Positions 1-5,993 of a DNA stretch of 7,958 bases are shown in pieces (the stretch's first letter is position 1; each line of letters starts with the position of its first letter). The notes beneath the pieces are model-generated. The model saw only the letters and a program-made list of their open reading frames with translations. It was not told the DNA's origin and searched no databases. The position numbers were made by a program, and so were the translations under genes. The DNA lies in the NCBI GenBank assembly GCA_002494135.1, contig DLBG01000090.1, positions 1 to 7,958 of the forward strand. The letters run 5' to 3'. This stretch comes from Lachnospiraceae bacterium UBA7027 (lineage in GTDB: Bacteria > Bacillota > Clostridia > Lachnospirales > Lachnospiraceae).

Positions 1-384
1 ACCACCCTTGCCGCCGCCGATAGGAAGACCGGTTAAGGAGTTCTTGAAGATCTGCTCGAAACCTAAGAATTTGATTATACCAAGGTTTACGGACGGATGA
101 AGTCTTAAACCTCCCTTGTAAGGTCCGATTGCGGAATTGAACTGTACACGGAATGCATTGTTAACCTGTACCTGTCCCTTGTCATCTACCCAGGGAACAC
201 GGAAGAGAATCTGTCTCTCCGGAGTTACAAGTCTTTCCAGTAATGCATCTCTTCTGTACTCTTCTTCGTTCGCTTCGATTACTACACGAAGAGATTCCAG
301 AACTTCCTTTACAGCCTGATGAAATTCGGGCTGTGCGGGGTTTTTTGCTACGACATAATCGTAAATCTCGTCAACATATGACAT
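1..384 (-). CDS. gdhA: Glutamate dehydrogenase, NADP-type family (N-terminal 128 residues; 3' end outside window)
   Basis: This is the start of a hexameric glutamate dehydrogenase, the cytoplasmic enzyme that interconverts 2-oxoglutarate plus ammonium and glutamate. Only the first 128 codons are present, and the frame is still open at the left edge. The visible part is the substrate-binding dimerisation domain. It contains GPYKGGLRLHPSVN (residues 87-100), KFLGFEQIFKNSL (105-117) and GGGKGG (123-128). Lysines 90, 114 and 126 line up, one residue later, with the substrate and catalytic lysines 89, 113 and 125 of the C. symbiosum enzyme. The ATG at 384 follows a perfect AGGAGG (393-398) with 8-base spacing. 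The gene has its own promoter and a structured leader, and it lies directly behind the atp operon terminator. Cofactor preference cannot be judged because the Rossmann domain is outside the window. Family assignment is secure. Confidence 0.95.
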   Translation of the reverse strand, partial: MSYVDEIYDYVVAKNPAQPEFHQAVKEVLESLRVVIEANEEEYRRDALLERLVTPERQILFRVPWVDDKGQVQVNNAFRVQFNSAIGPYKGGLRLHPSVNLGIIKFLGFEQIFKNSLTGLPIGGGKGG

Positions 385-387
385 GGC

Positions 388-447
388 TTTATCCTCCTTT
401 TTTCGTTTCGCCCTCCGAAGGCTTTTTTGCCATCGGATAAACGAAAA
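388..447 (-). promoter_or_regulatory. Structured gdhA leader that can mask its ribosome binding site
   Basis: On the minus strand, TTTTCGTTT (447-439) can pair perfectly with AAACGAAAA (408-400). Inside this stem, CCGATGGC and GCCTTCGG form a second stem with one T-T mismatch around an A6 loop. In competition, TTTATCC (441-435) can pair with GGATAAA (394-388), which contains the last two G residues of the AGGAGG ribosome binding site. The two folds share bases 439-441 and so exclude each other. A switch in gdhA translation is inferred; no known riboswitch class was recognised. Confidence 0.4.
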
Positions 448-485
448 TGCTTTACCGCTTTAAACAACTAAAAAAACTAAAAAAA

Positions 486-514
486 ATTATAATTCCATTT
501 TTTTTCGATTGCAA
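486..514 (-). promoter_or_regulatory. Promoter of gdhA
   Basis: Read on the minus strand, a -35 box TTGCAA (514-509, 4 of 6 consensus) is followed after 17 bases by a perfect -10 box TATAAT (491-486). Transcription would start near 478-480, giving a leader of about 95 bases. The -35 box directly abuts the terminator stem of the preceding operon, so gdhA appears independently transcribed. Confidence 0.7.
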
Positions 515-515
515 T

Positions 516-545
516 AAAAAAATTGCCTGCTTCGGCAATTTTTTT
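516..545 (-). terminator. Rho-independent terminator of the trmB-atp operon
   Basis: A 12-bp perfect stem (516-527 with 534-545) closes a six-base loop and ends in a run of seven T on the minus strand. It starts 11 bases after the atpC stop codon. The stem is flanked by A and T runs on both sides, so it could also work on the plus strand, but no plus-strand gene leads into it. Confidence 0.9.
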
Positions 546-555
546 AAGTGACCTG

Positions 556-978
556 TTAATCCAGATCCTGATTGGTATTTTTTTTGTCCACCTTCAGACG
601 GTTCATTTCGCGCTCGATACGAAGCCGGTTGGACTTATATTCCTTGATGCTCTGCTGCCGCATCCTCTCTTCGTACTCTTCCTCTTCGGCCCTGCGCTTT
701 TTGTTGATTTCCACGTCTTCGGGACGTTCCACGGTAATGGCCAGAATCGTAACCTCGTTGTCCTCCATAATGAAGGTCCCGTTACTGATGACCGCATACC
801 GCTTGCCTTCTTCCGGCACCGTAAACTCCAGCGTTCCGGGCTTAATGGCAGCGCAGGTATTCTGATGGTCGGCCAGAATTCCGTAATGTCCGTCGGAAAT
901 CGGAAGAATCAGGGATTCGCACTCTCCTTCGTAGAAGAGTCCTTCCGCCGCTAAAATTTTCAAATGAAATGCTTTCAA
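556..978 (-). CDS. atpC: F1 ATP synthase subunit epsilon
   Basis: Epsilon is the small rotor-stalk subunit at the foot of gamma, and in bacteria its C-terminal helices can inhibit ATP hydrolysis. The 140-residue length is normal. Residues 1-84 match the beta-sandwich domain (ISDGHYGILADHQNT, AVISNGTFIMEDNEVTILA). Residues 85-140 are strongly charged and helical, with the family-like SIKEYKSNRLRIEREMNRL. The sequence EINKKRRA lies where Bacillus epsilon has its ATP-binding I(L)DxxRA motif, but with Asn for Asp and one extra Arg, so ATP binding is uncertain. The start is TTG at 978: an in-frame stop lies only a few codons upstream, no in-frame ATG or GTG intervenes, and AGAGGG sits about 8 bases before the TTG. 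It is the last gene of the operon, 18 bases after atpD. Confidence 0.95.
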   Translation of the reverse strand: MKAFHLKILAAEGLFYEGECESLILPISDGHYGILADHQNTCAAIKPGTLEFTVPEEGKRYAVISNGTFIMEDNEVTILAITVERPEDVEINKKRRAEEEEYEERMRQQSIKEYKSNRLRIEREMNRLKVDKKNTNQDLD

Positions 979-996
979 TCGGACGCCCTCTTTTTA

Positions 997-2397
997 TTAA
1001 ATCTCGCCTCTTTTTATCTTTTCCGCCTTCTGGAAGGCATCTCTTAACGTACCGACGTTAAAGAATGCCGCTTCGGGCAGTTCATCCACTTTACCGTCCA
1101 CGATGGCTTTGAATCCGCGAAGGGTTTCAAAAAGCGGAACGTATTTTCCTTCCAGACCGGTGAACTTCTCCGCCACCGACATGGGCTGGGATAAAAATCT
1201 TTGTGCTTTTCTGGCTCTCGAAATCGTCAGCTTGTCTTCGTCGCTTAACTCCTCCATACCGAGGATGGCGATAATATCCTGCAGCTCTCTGTATTTCTGC
1301 AGCGACTCCTGCACCCTTCTGGCAATCTCGTAATGTTCTTCTCCGACAACGTCGGGAGCAAGGATACGGGATGATGACTCCAGGGGATCCACCGCGGGAT
1401 AAATACCCTGCTCGGCTATTTTTCTGGAAAGAACCGTTGTGGCATCCAGATGGGTAAACGTTGTTGCGGGCGCGGGGTCGGTTAAGTCATCCGCAGGCAC
1501 GTAAACCGCCTGTACGGAGGTAACGGAACCGCGTCTCGTGGAAGTGATTCGCTCCTGAAGGGAGCCCATTTCCTCTGCCAGCGTAGGCTGGTAACCAACC
1601 GCGGAAGGCATACGTCCCAAAAGTGTGGATACCTCGGAACCTGCCTGTACGAAACGGTAAATATTATCGATAAACAAAAGCACATCCTTACGCTTCTTGT
1701 CACGGAAGTATTCCGCCATGGTAAGACCGGAAAGGGCCACACGCATACGCACACCGGGTGCCTCGTTCATCTGACCGAAGACCAGTGCCGTTTTCTCGGA
1801 AACACCGGACTCTCTCATTTCACGCCATAAATCGTTTCCTTCACGGGAACGCTCGCCGACACCGGTAAAAATCGAATAGCCGCCGTGCTCCGTAGCGATA
1901 TTGTGAATCAGCTCCTGGATTAAAACGGTCTTTCCTACACCGGCACCGCCGAACAGACCGATTTTACCGCCCTTGGCATAAGGCTCTAAAAGATCGATTA
2001 CCTTGATTCCGGTTTCGAGAATTTCCACGGCGGGACGCTGCTGTGCAAAGGTGGGAGCTTTTCTGTGTATTTCCCATCTCTCCGTTCCTTCGGGAATGGG
2101 ACCGAGCCCGTCAATCGGATCGCCGGTTACGTTAAAAACACGTCCCAGAGTCGCTTCTCCCACGGGTACCTGAATCGCCTTACCCGTTGCTTCCACTTCC
2201 ATACCGCGGCTTAAGCCTTCGCTTCCGCAAAGCATGATGCAGCGAACCTCTTTGTTTCCGATGTGCTGTGCCACTTCCATGACAAATTTTCTGTCCTTAT
2301 AGGTTACAAAAAGCGCTTCACGGATACGGGGCATATGCTCCGCATCAAAACGCACATCCACAACGGATCCTGAAATCTGTGTAATTTTACCTGTCAT
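997..2397 (-). CDS. atpD: F1 ATP synthase subunit beta (catalytic)
   Basis: Beta carries the catalytic nucleotide sites of F1 and makes ATP from ADP and phosphate on the cytoplasmic side. The protein is 466 residues, a normal length. The Walker A motif GGAGVGKT is at residues 150-157. GERSREGNDL (181-190) holds the catalytic glutamate E182. The Walker B region is VLLFIDN (239-245), followed by GRMPSAVGYQPTLAEEMG (261-278). EELSDED (382-388) corresponds to the DELSEED lever that contacts gamma and epsilon. Small departures from the usual sequence are IYRFVQAG for IFRFTQAG and DLWREM for DLYHEM. The ATG overlaps the atpG stop codon by 4 bases (ATGA), with AGGAGAGG upstream. All catalytic motifs are intact, so this is the conventional subunit of the complex. 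Confidence 0.99.
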   Translation of the reverse strand: MTGKITQISGSVVDVRFDAEHMPRIREALFVTYKDRKFVMEVAQHIGNKEVRCIMLCGSEGLSRGMEVEATGKAIQVPVGEATLGRVFNVTGDPIDGLGPIPEGTERWEIHRKAPTFAQQRPAVEILETGIKVIDLLEPYAKGGKIGLFGGAGVGKTVLIQELIHNIATEHGGYSIFTGVGERSREGNDLWREMRESGVSEKTALVFGQMNEAPGVRMRVALSGLTMAEYFRDKKRKDVLLFIDNIYRFVQAGSEVSTLLGRMPSAVGYQPTLAEEMGSLQERITSTRRGSVTSVQAVYVPADDLTDPAPATTFTHLDATTVLSRKIAEQGIYPAVDPLESSSRILAPDVVGEEHYEIARRVQESLQKYRELQDIIAILGMEELSDEDKLTISRARKAQRFLSQPMSVAEKFTGLEGKYVPLFETLRGFKAIVDGKVDELPEAAFFNVGTLRDAFQKAEKIKRGEI

Positions 2398-3350
2398 GAG
2401 TCATTCCTCTCCTGCAGCATACGAATCAGCTCTTTCTGCCTTTCGAGAGCTTTCTTTTCTTTCTTTCGTTTCATCGCTTTCGCGCCGGCGGAAACTTCGG
2501 TAATTTCCTGTGTAATCATACTCTGTCTGGTATGGTTATACTGGATGCGGAGATTGTCCAGAATCTCCTGGGCGCTCTTATTGGCCGAATCCATGGCGTT
2601 CATTCTGGCGCTCTGCTCCGATACGAAGCTGTCCACCAGTGCGCCGTAAACGATACCGAGCACGTAACTTTCAATGGTATTGTCAAGAACCTCGGTTAAG
2701 TTCGGCATAAACTTAAAGGGAACCCTGACTTTTTTCTCCCAGACCGGAGGGGCTATGTTGAAGTCCGCCTTATGGAAAGGCAGAAGGCGCATCACTTCCG
2801 CCGCTTCGGAATAGCTGTTGTGATAATCGGTGAAAATAACATACATCTTTGTGATTTCACCCTTATCGTATTTATCAAGAAGCGCCGAAGTAATCTCCCT
2901 GGCCCTGTAAAGTGTCGGGTTCTGGGAGGAATAACGGAAGGACTGCTCGATGGGGATATCGTGGCTTACGAAATAATTACGTCCGCACTCCCCGACCACA
3001 AAAAGCATATTATCCTCGTGCTCCGAAAGCATCCTGACCGCTTCCTTGATTACATTCTGGTTGTAAGCACCTGCCAGACCTTTGTCCGCGGTGATTACCA
3101 GATAACCGTAAGTACCCTCTAAATCCTCGATGACGCCCTTCGGGTAAAAATACCGGCTCTGTACGTTTTCGTCGATACGGAAAATTCGCTTGATCTCATG
3201 GGATACCGCATCAAAATACGGCCTCGTCGCTTCGAAGCTTTTCTTTGCCTTCTGAAGCTTGGTGGAGGAGATTAAGTACATGGCGTTGGTGATTTTACGG
3301 GTATCCTGAACGCTCTTTATTCGGTTCTTGATTTCTTTGATGTTCGACAT
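2394..3350 (-). CDS. atpG: F1 ATP synthase subunit gamma with an extended basic C-terminus
   Basis: Gamma is the central rotor shaft passing through the alpha3-beta3 head. The N-terminal helix is typical (MSNIKEIKNRIKSVQDTRKI, then TNAMYLISSTKLQKAK), as is the C-terminal helix (EQSARMNAMDSANKSAQEI at 245-263, QEITEVSAGA at 281-290). The family normally ends at about that point, near 285-290 residues. This protein continues for 28 highly charged residues (291-318: KAMKRKKEKK, then ALERQKELIRMLQERNDS), probably helical. In known structures the gamma C-terminus lies at the membrane-distal apex of F1, near the alpha N-termini and delta, so the tail should emerge there. The ATG at 3350 fits the family N-terminus, but its ribosome binding site is weak (GGGATTAAGG). 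The gene lies 19 bases after atpA and overlaps atpD by 4 bases. Confidence 0.97.
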   Translation of the reverse strand: MSNIKEIKNRIKSVQDTRKITNAMYLISSTKLQKAKKSFEATRPYFDAVSHEIKRIFRIDENVQSRYFYPKGVIEDLEGTYGYLVITADKGLAGAYNQNVIKEAVRMLSEHEDNMLFVVGECGRNYFVSHDIPIEQSFRYSSQNPTLYRAREITSALLDKYDKGEITKMYVIFTDYHNSYSEAAEVMRLLPFHKADFNIAPPVWEKKVRVPFKFMPNLTEVLDNTIESYVLGIVYGALVDSFVSEQSARMNAMDSANKSAQEILDNLRIQYNHTRQSMITQEITEVSAGAKAMKRKKEKKALERQKELIRMLQERNDS

Positions 3351-3369
3351 ACCTTAATCCCGAAATGCA

Positions 3370-5106
3370 TTAACGCTTAGACATGTATTCCTTTGCAACC
3401 GACAGAATTTCCTGTTTTAAATCGTCGGGCAGACCTTCGGAACCGGTAATACGGTCCTTAATGTCCGGGCGGTTCTTTGTAAAATAAGAAAGAAGGCCGG
3501 CTGCCACATCATTAATCTTCTTTTCTTCCACATCCAGAAAGATGCGGTTTAATGCGCACACCAGAAGGATTACTTCCTCTTCGCCGGAATACGGGGAATA
3601 CTGCTTCTGACGAAGAACCCTCATTAAGCCCTTGCCGTAAAGAAGCTGCTTTCTCGTGCTCTCGTCAAGGTCCGACGAAAACTGGGTGAATACTTCCATT
3701 TCGCGGAACTGGGCAAGATCGAGTCGTAAGGTACCCGTAGCCTTTTTCATGGCCTTGGTCTGGGCATCGCCGCCCACACGGGATACGGAAAGACCGACAT
3801 TGACGGCGGGACGCTGTCCTTCAAAGAAAAGCGCGGATTCAAGGAAAATCTGTCCGTCGGTGATGGAAATAATATTGGTCGGAATATACGCGGAAACGTC
3901 GCCCGCCTGTGTTTCAACGATGGGAAGGGCCGTCATGGATCCGCCTCCGAGCTCATCGCTTAAATGCGCCGCGCGCTCCAAAAGCCTGGAATGCAGATAA
4001 AATACATCGCCGGGATATGCCTCACGTCCCGGAGAACGGTCAAGCAAAAGGCTTAAGGAACGATATGCAATGGCATGCTTGGACAAATCGTCATAGATGA
4101 TTAAAACGTCCTGCCCCTGATTCATAAAATATTCGCCGAGGGCGCAGCCCGCATAAGGTGCGATATACTGAATGGGTGCCGCATCCGATGCGGATGCGTT
4201 GACGATGATGGTGTAATCCATGGCACCCTTGATTTTCAAATTGTTGACAAGCTGGGCAACACTGGAAGCTTTTTGTCCGATTGCCACATAGATGCAGATT
4301 ACATCCTTGCCTTTCTGGTTGGTAATCGCATCGAGCGTAATGGCGGTTTTACCCGTCTGACGGTCTCCGATGATAAGCTCTCTCTGACCGCGTCCGATGG
4401 GAAACATGGAATCGATGGCAAGGATTCCGGTCTCTAAGGGTCTGTTTACCGGCTGACGGTCAATGATACCGGGTGCCGCATGTTCGATGGCATAATATCC
4501 CTTTGCTTCGATGCTGCCTCTTCCGTCGATGGGCTCTCCGAGAGGATTCACAACACGGCCCAAATATTTTTCGCCGACCGGAATGCCGGCGGTTTTACCG
4601 GTACGGTAAACGCTGCTGCCCTCCATAATGGGAGCTTCGTCGGAGAAAAGGATACAGCCGACTTCGTCTTTTCTCAGATCCATGACCATGCCTCGGATAC
4701 CGTCTGTGAAAATCAGAATCTCTCCGTATGTGGCATTCTCGAGACCTTCCACCGTGGCTATTCCGTCTGCGACCGTAAGAACGGTACCGACTTCAAGTGC
4801 AATCGCTTCCGGCGTCCAGTTGTGCACGGTCTCCTTCATCAGCGGGATGACGTTGTCGGAGTGTTTCGCAAGATAGGTTAATTTCTCTCTTAACTGTTCG
4901 AACTTTCCTTCTTTGCTCCAGTCATATACGTCATTCCCGATTTCCAGACGAAATCCGCCCGGATACTCCTTGGACCGGACCCAGGAAACTTCGATGTCTC
5001 TTTCATATTTTCTGGAGAGAAAATCGTGAAATCCCGCCATCTGCGCATCAGTGGGTGCAATGGCGGAATACAGATAAGCTTTGGTAAAGTTGCTGTAATT
5101 ACTCAT
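3370..5106 (-). CDS. atpA: F1 ATP synthase subunit alpha with fused delta (OSCP) C-terminal domain
   Basis: Alpha is the non-catalytic nucleotide-binding subunit of F1. From about residue 84 the protein is a standard alpha: EVGTVLTVADGIATVEGL (105-122), Walker A GDRQTGKT (247-254), Walker B LIIYDD (335-340) and the arginine finger R443 in SVSRVGG. The length of 578 is about 70-75 above the family norm. The excess, residues 11-76, resembles the delta C-terminal domain that binds subunit b: an initial strand and helix ending in FLSRKYERDIEV (29-40), then YPGGFRLEIGNDVYDWS (48-64) and GKFEQLREKL (67-76). This matches the delta pattern of GG-F, IGD-VxD-S, then RLExL. The start at 5106 has AAGGA upstream and overlaps the atpF stop by 8 bases, exactly where atpH normally sits. 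No atpH is present, and the helical delta N-terminal domain is missing. The frame is continuous, with no sign of frameshift. Confidence 0.97.
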   Translation of the reverse strand: MSNYSNFTKAYLYSAIAPTDAQMAGFHDFLSRKYERDIEVSWVRSKEYPGGFRLEIGNDVYDWSKEGKFEQLREKLTYLAKHSDNVIPLMKETVHNWTPEAIALEVGTVLTVADGIATVEGLENATYGEILIFTDGIRGMVMDLRKDEVGCILFSDEAPIMEGSSVYRTGKTAGIPVGEKYLGRVVNPLGEPIDGRGSIEAKGYYAIEHAAPGIIDRQPVNRPLETGILAIDSMFPIGRGQRELIIGDRQTGKTAITLDAITNQKGKDVICIYVAIGQKASSVAQLVNNLKIKGAMDYTIIVNASASDAAPIQYIAPYAGCALGEYFMNQGQDVLIIYDDLSKHAIAYRSLSLLLDRSPGREAYPGDVFYLHSRLLERAAHLSDELGGGSMTALPIVETQAGDVSAYIPTNIISITDGQIFLESALFFEGQRPAVNVGLSVSRVGGDAQTKAMKKATGTLRLDLAQFREMEVFTQFSSDLDESTRKQLLYGKGLMRVLRQKQYSPYSGEEEVILLVCALNRIFLDVEEKKINDVAAGLLSYFTKNRPDIKDRITGSEGLPDDLKQEILSVAKEYMSKR

Positions 5107-5593
5107 TCTTCAAGTTTCCTTCTGCGCTCTTTAAGAACTCATCGTAACTCTTTTTCACGTCCGCACTAAGAACAATTTTCTCCGTTGCGGTGGTTACGAT
5201 ATCAGCAATTTCTTTCTGTGCTTCGGCAATGATTTTATCATGCTCGATTTCACCGCGCTTTCTGGCGGTTTCGAGGATATTCTGAGCATCTGCCCTGGTC
5301 TGCTCGAGCACACGGTTTCTTTCTTCCGCGGTCTTTGCTCCGGCCTCGGACTTCATTACGGAAATTTCTTCCTCCGCAGCGGCGATTTTACTCTCATACT
5401 CCGCTTTTGTCTTCTCGGCGTCTTCCAAAGCCTTCTTTGCATCATCATGCTTCTTTTGATAGGACGCTTCTCTTTTCTCCATAAAATCTTTTACGGGTTT
5501 GAATAAAAAGAAGTACATCACCGCAAAAAGAATCGTGAAATTCAGTACATGCAGCAGAATCTGCTGCCAGTCAATATTCAAAGGCATATTCAT
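5099..5593 (-). CDS. atpF: Fo ATP synthase subunit b (peripheral stalk)
   Basis: Subunit b anchors the stator: one N-terminal membrane helix, then a long cytoplasmic coiled coil that reaches the top of F1 and contacts delta. The protein has 164 residues, a normal length. A membrane helix lies at about residues 10-31 (LLHVLNFTILFAVMYFFLF), followed by the family signature KPVKDFMEKR. The rest is charged heptad-like helix up to KSAEGNLKNE. Two starts are possible. AGAGAGGG lies only about 3 bases before the ATG at 5593 but about 9 bases before the in-frame ATG at 5587, so 5587 (162 residues) may be the true start. Only one b gene is present, so a b2 homodimer is expected. It overlaps atpA by 8 bases and would dock onto the delta-like domain fused to alpha. 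Confidence 0.96.
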   Translation of the reverse strand: MNMPLNIDWQQILLHVLNFTILFAVMYFFLFKPVKDFMEKREASYQKKHDDAKKALEDAEKTKAEYESKIAAAEEEISVMKSEAGAKTAEERNRVLEQTRADAQNILETARKRGEIEHDKIIAEAQKEIADIVTTATEKIVLSADVKKSYDEFLKSAEGNLKNE

Positions 5594-5612
5594 GACCCTC
5601 TCTAACTTTCGG

Positions 5613-5993
5613 TTAGTTTAAAACGAATACAATCAGAATGGTAACAACCAGTGCATAAATAACGGCGGTCTCGACGAATACCATACCGAGCATCCACAGA
5701 GACTGAATCTTGCCGCTTGCTTCCGGCTGACGGGAAATACCTTCCACGGACTTGCTGGTTGCGATACCCATGGCAAGCGCACCGATTGCTGCGGGAATTG
5801 CGATGGCGATGGCTGCCGCCAGTGCCTTCATGGCCGTGGTGGAAAGCTTGTAGCTTGTGTCACCCGCTTCCACGATTTCGTATGCAGACTCCTCATCACC
5901 GCCTGCGGCAAATACCTTAAACGGTGCCGCAAGGATCCCGAAGCTTAAAATAAGAATCAATATTGCCGTTACGATTTTCTTTACGTTTTTCAT
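5613..5993 (-). CDS. atpE: Fo ATP synthase subunit c with N-terminal signal peptide-like leader
   Basis: Subunit c forms the membrane rotor ring that carries the coupling ion. This copy has 126 residues, against the usual 70-90. Residues 1-29 look like a signal peptide: a Lys-rich start, a hydrophobic core and a possible cleavage site after VFA (27-29). An acidic segment follows (30-50), then helix 1 (about 52-86), the conserved polar loop RQP (88-90) and helix 2 (about 95-126). E108 is the ion-binding carboxylate (VFVETAVIY). M75 occupies the position of Gln32 in Na+-binding rings, and the Gly-x-Gly repeat of helix 1 is degenerate (GALAMG). The start at 5993 is well supported: GGAGGT lies 6 bases upstream, whereas the later Met55 has no ribosome binding site. 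It overlaps atpB by 4 bases (ATGA) and has the strongest ribosome binding site of the operon, fitting its multi-copy role. Confidence 0.96.
   Translation of the reverse strand: MKNVKKIVTAILILILSFGILAAPFKVFAAGGDEESAYEIVEAGDTSYKLSTTAMKALAAAIAIAIPAAIGALAMGIATSKSVEGISRQPEASGKIQSLWMLGMVFVETAVIYALVVTILIVFVLN

Noticed and set aside
523..954. Open frame of 143 codons on the plus strand antisense to atpC
   Set aside because: It mirrors a well-supported epsilon gene, has no ribosome binding site and resembles no protein family; it is a composition shadow.
4480..4881. Open frame of 133 codons on the plus strand antisense to atpA
   Set aside because: It lies wholly inside the conserved alpha coding sequence, with no start signal or recognisable domain.
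3370..5106. Possible frameshift or assembly join creating the long alpha
   Set aside because: The frame is continuous from a good start through a recognisable delta-like domain and a linker into alpha, with no stop codons and no break in coding character.
5603..5615. Small TAAC/GTTA hairpin between atpE and atpF
   Set aside because: Four base pairs with no T-run; too weak to call a terminator or processing site.
5613..5830. Shorter c subunit starting at Met55 (72 residues, near the usual length)
   Set aside because: No ribosome binding site precedes that ATG, while the upstream ATG at 5993 has GGAGGT at ideal spacing and a coherent signal-like leader.
5613..5993. Na+-dependent ATP synthase
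   Set aside because: The c subunit lacks the Gln ligand in helix 1 and the second Thr after the carboxylate, and the gene order is not that of the N-ATPase type. H+ coupling is likelier, though not proven.
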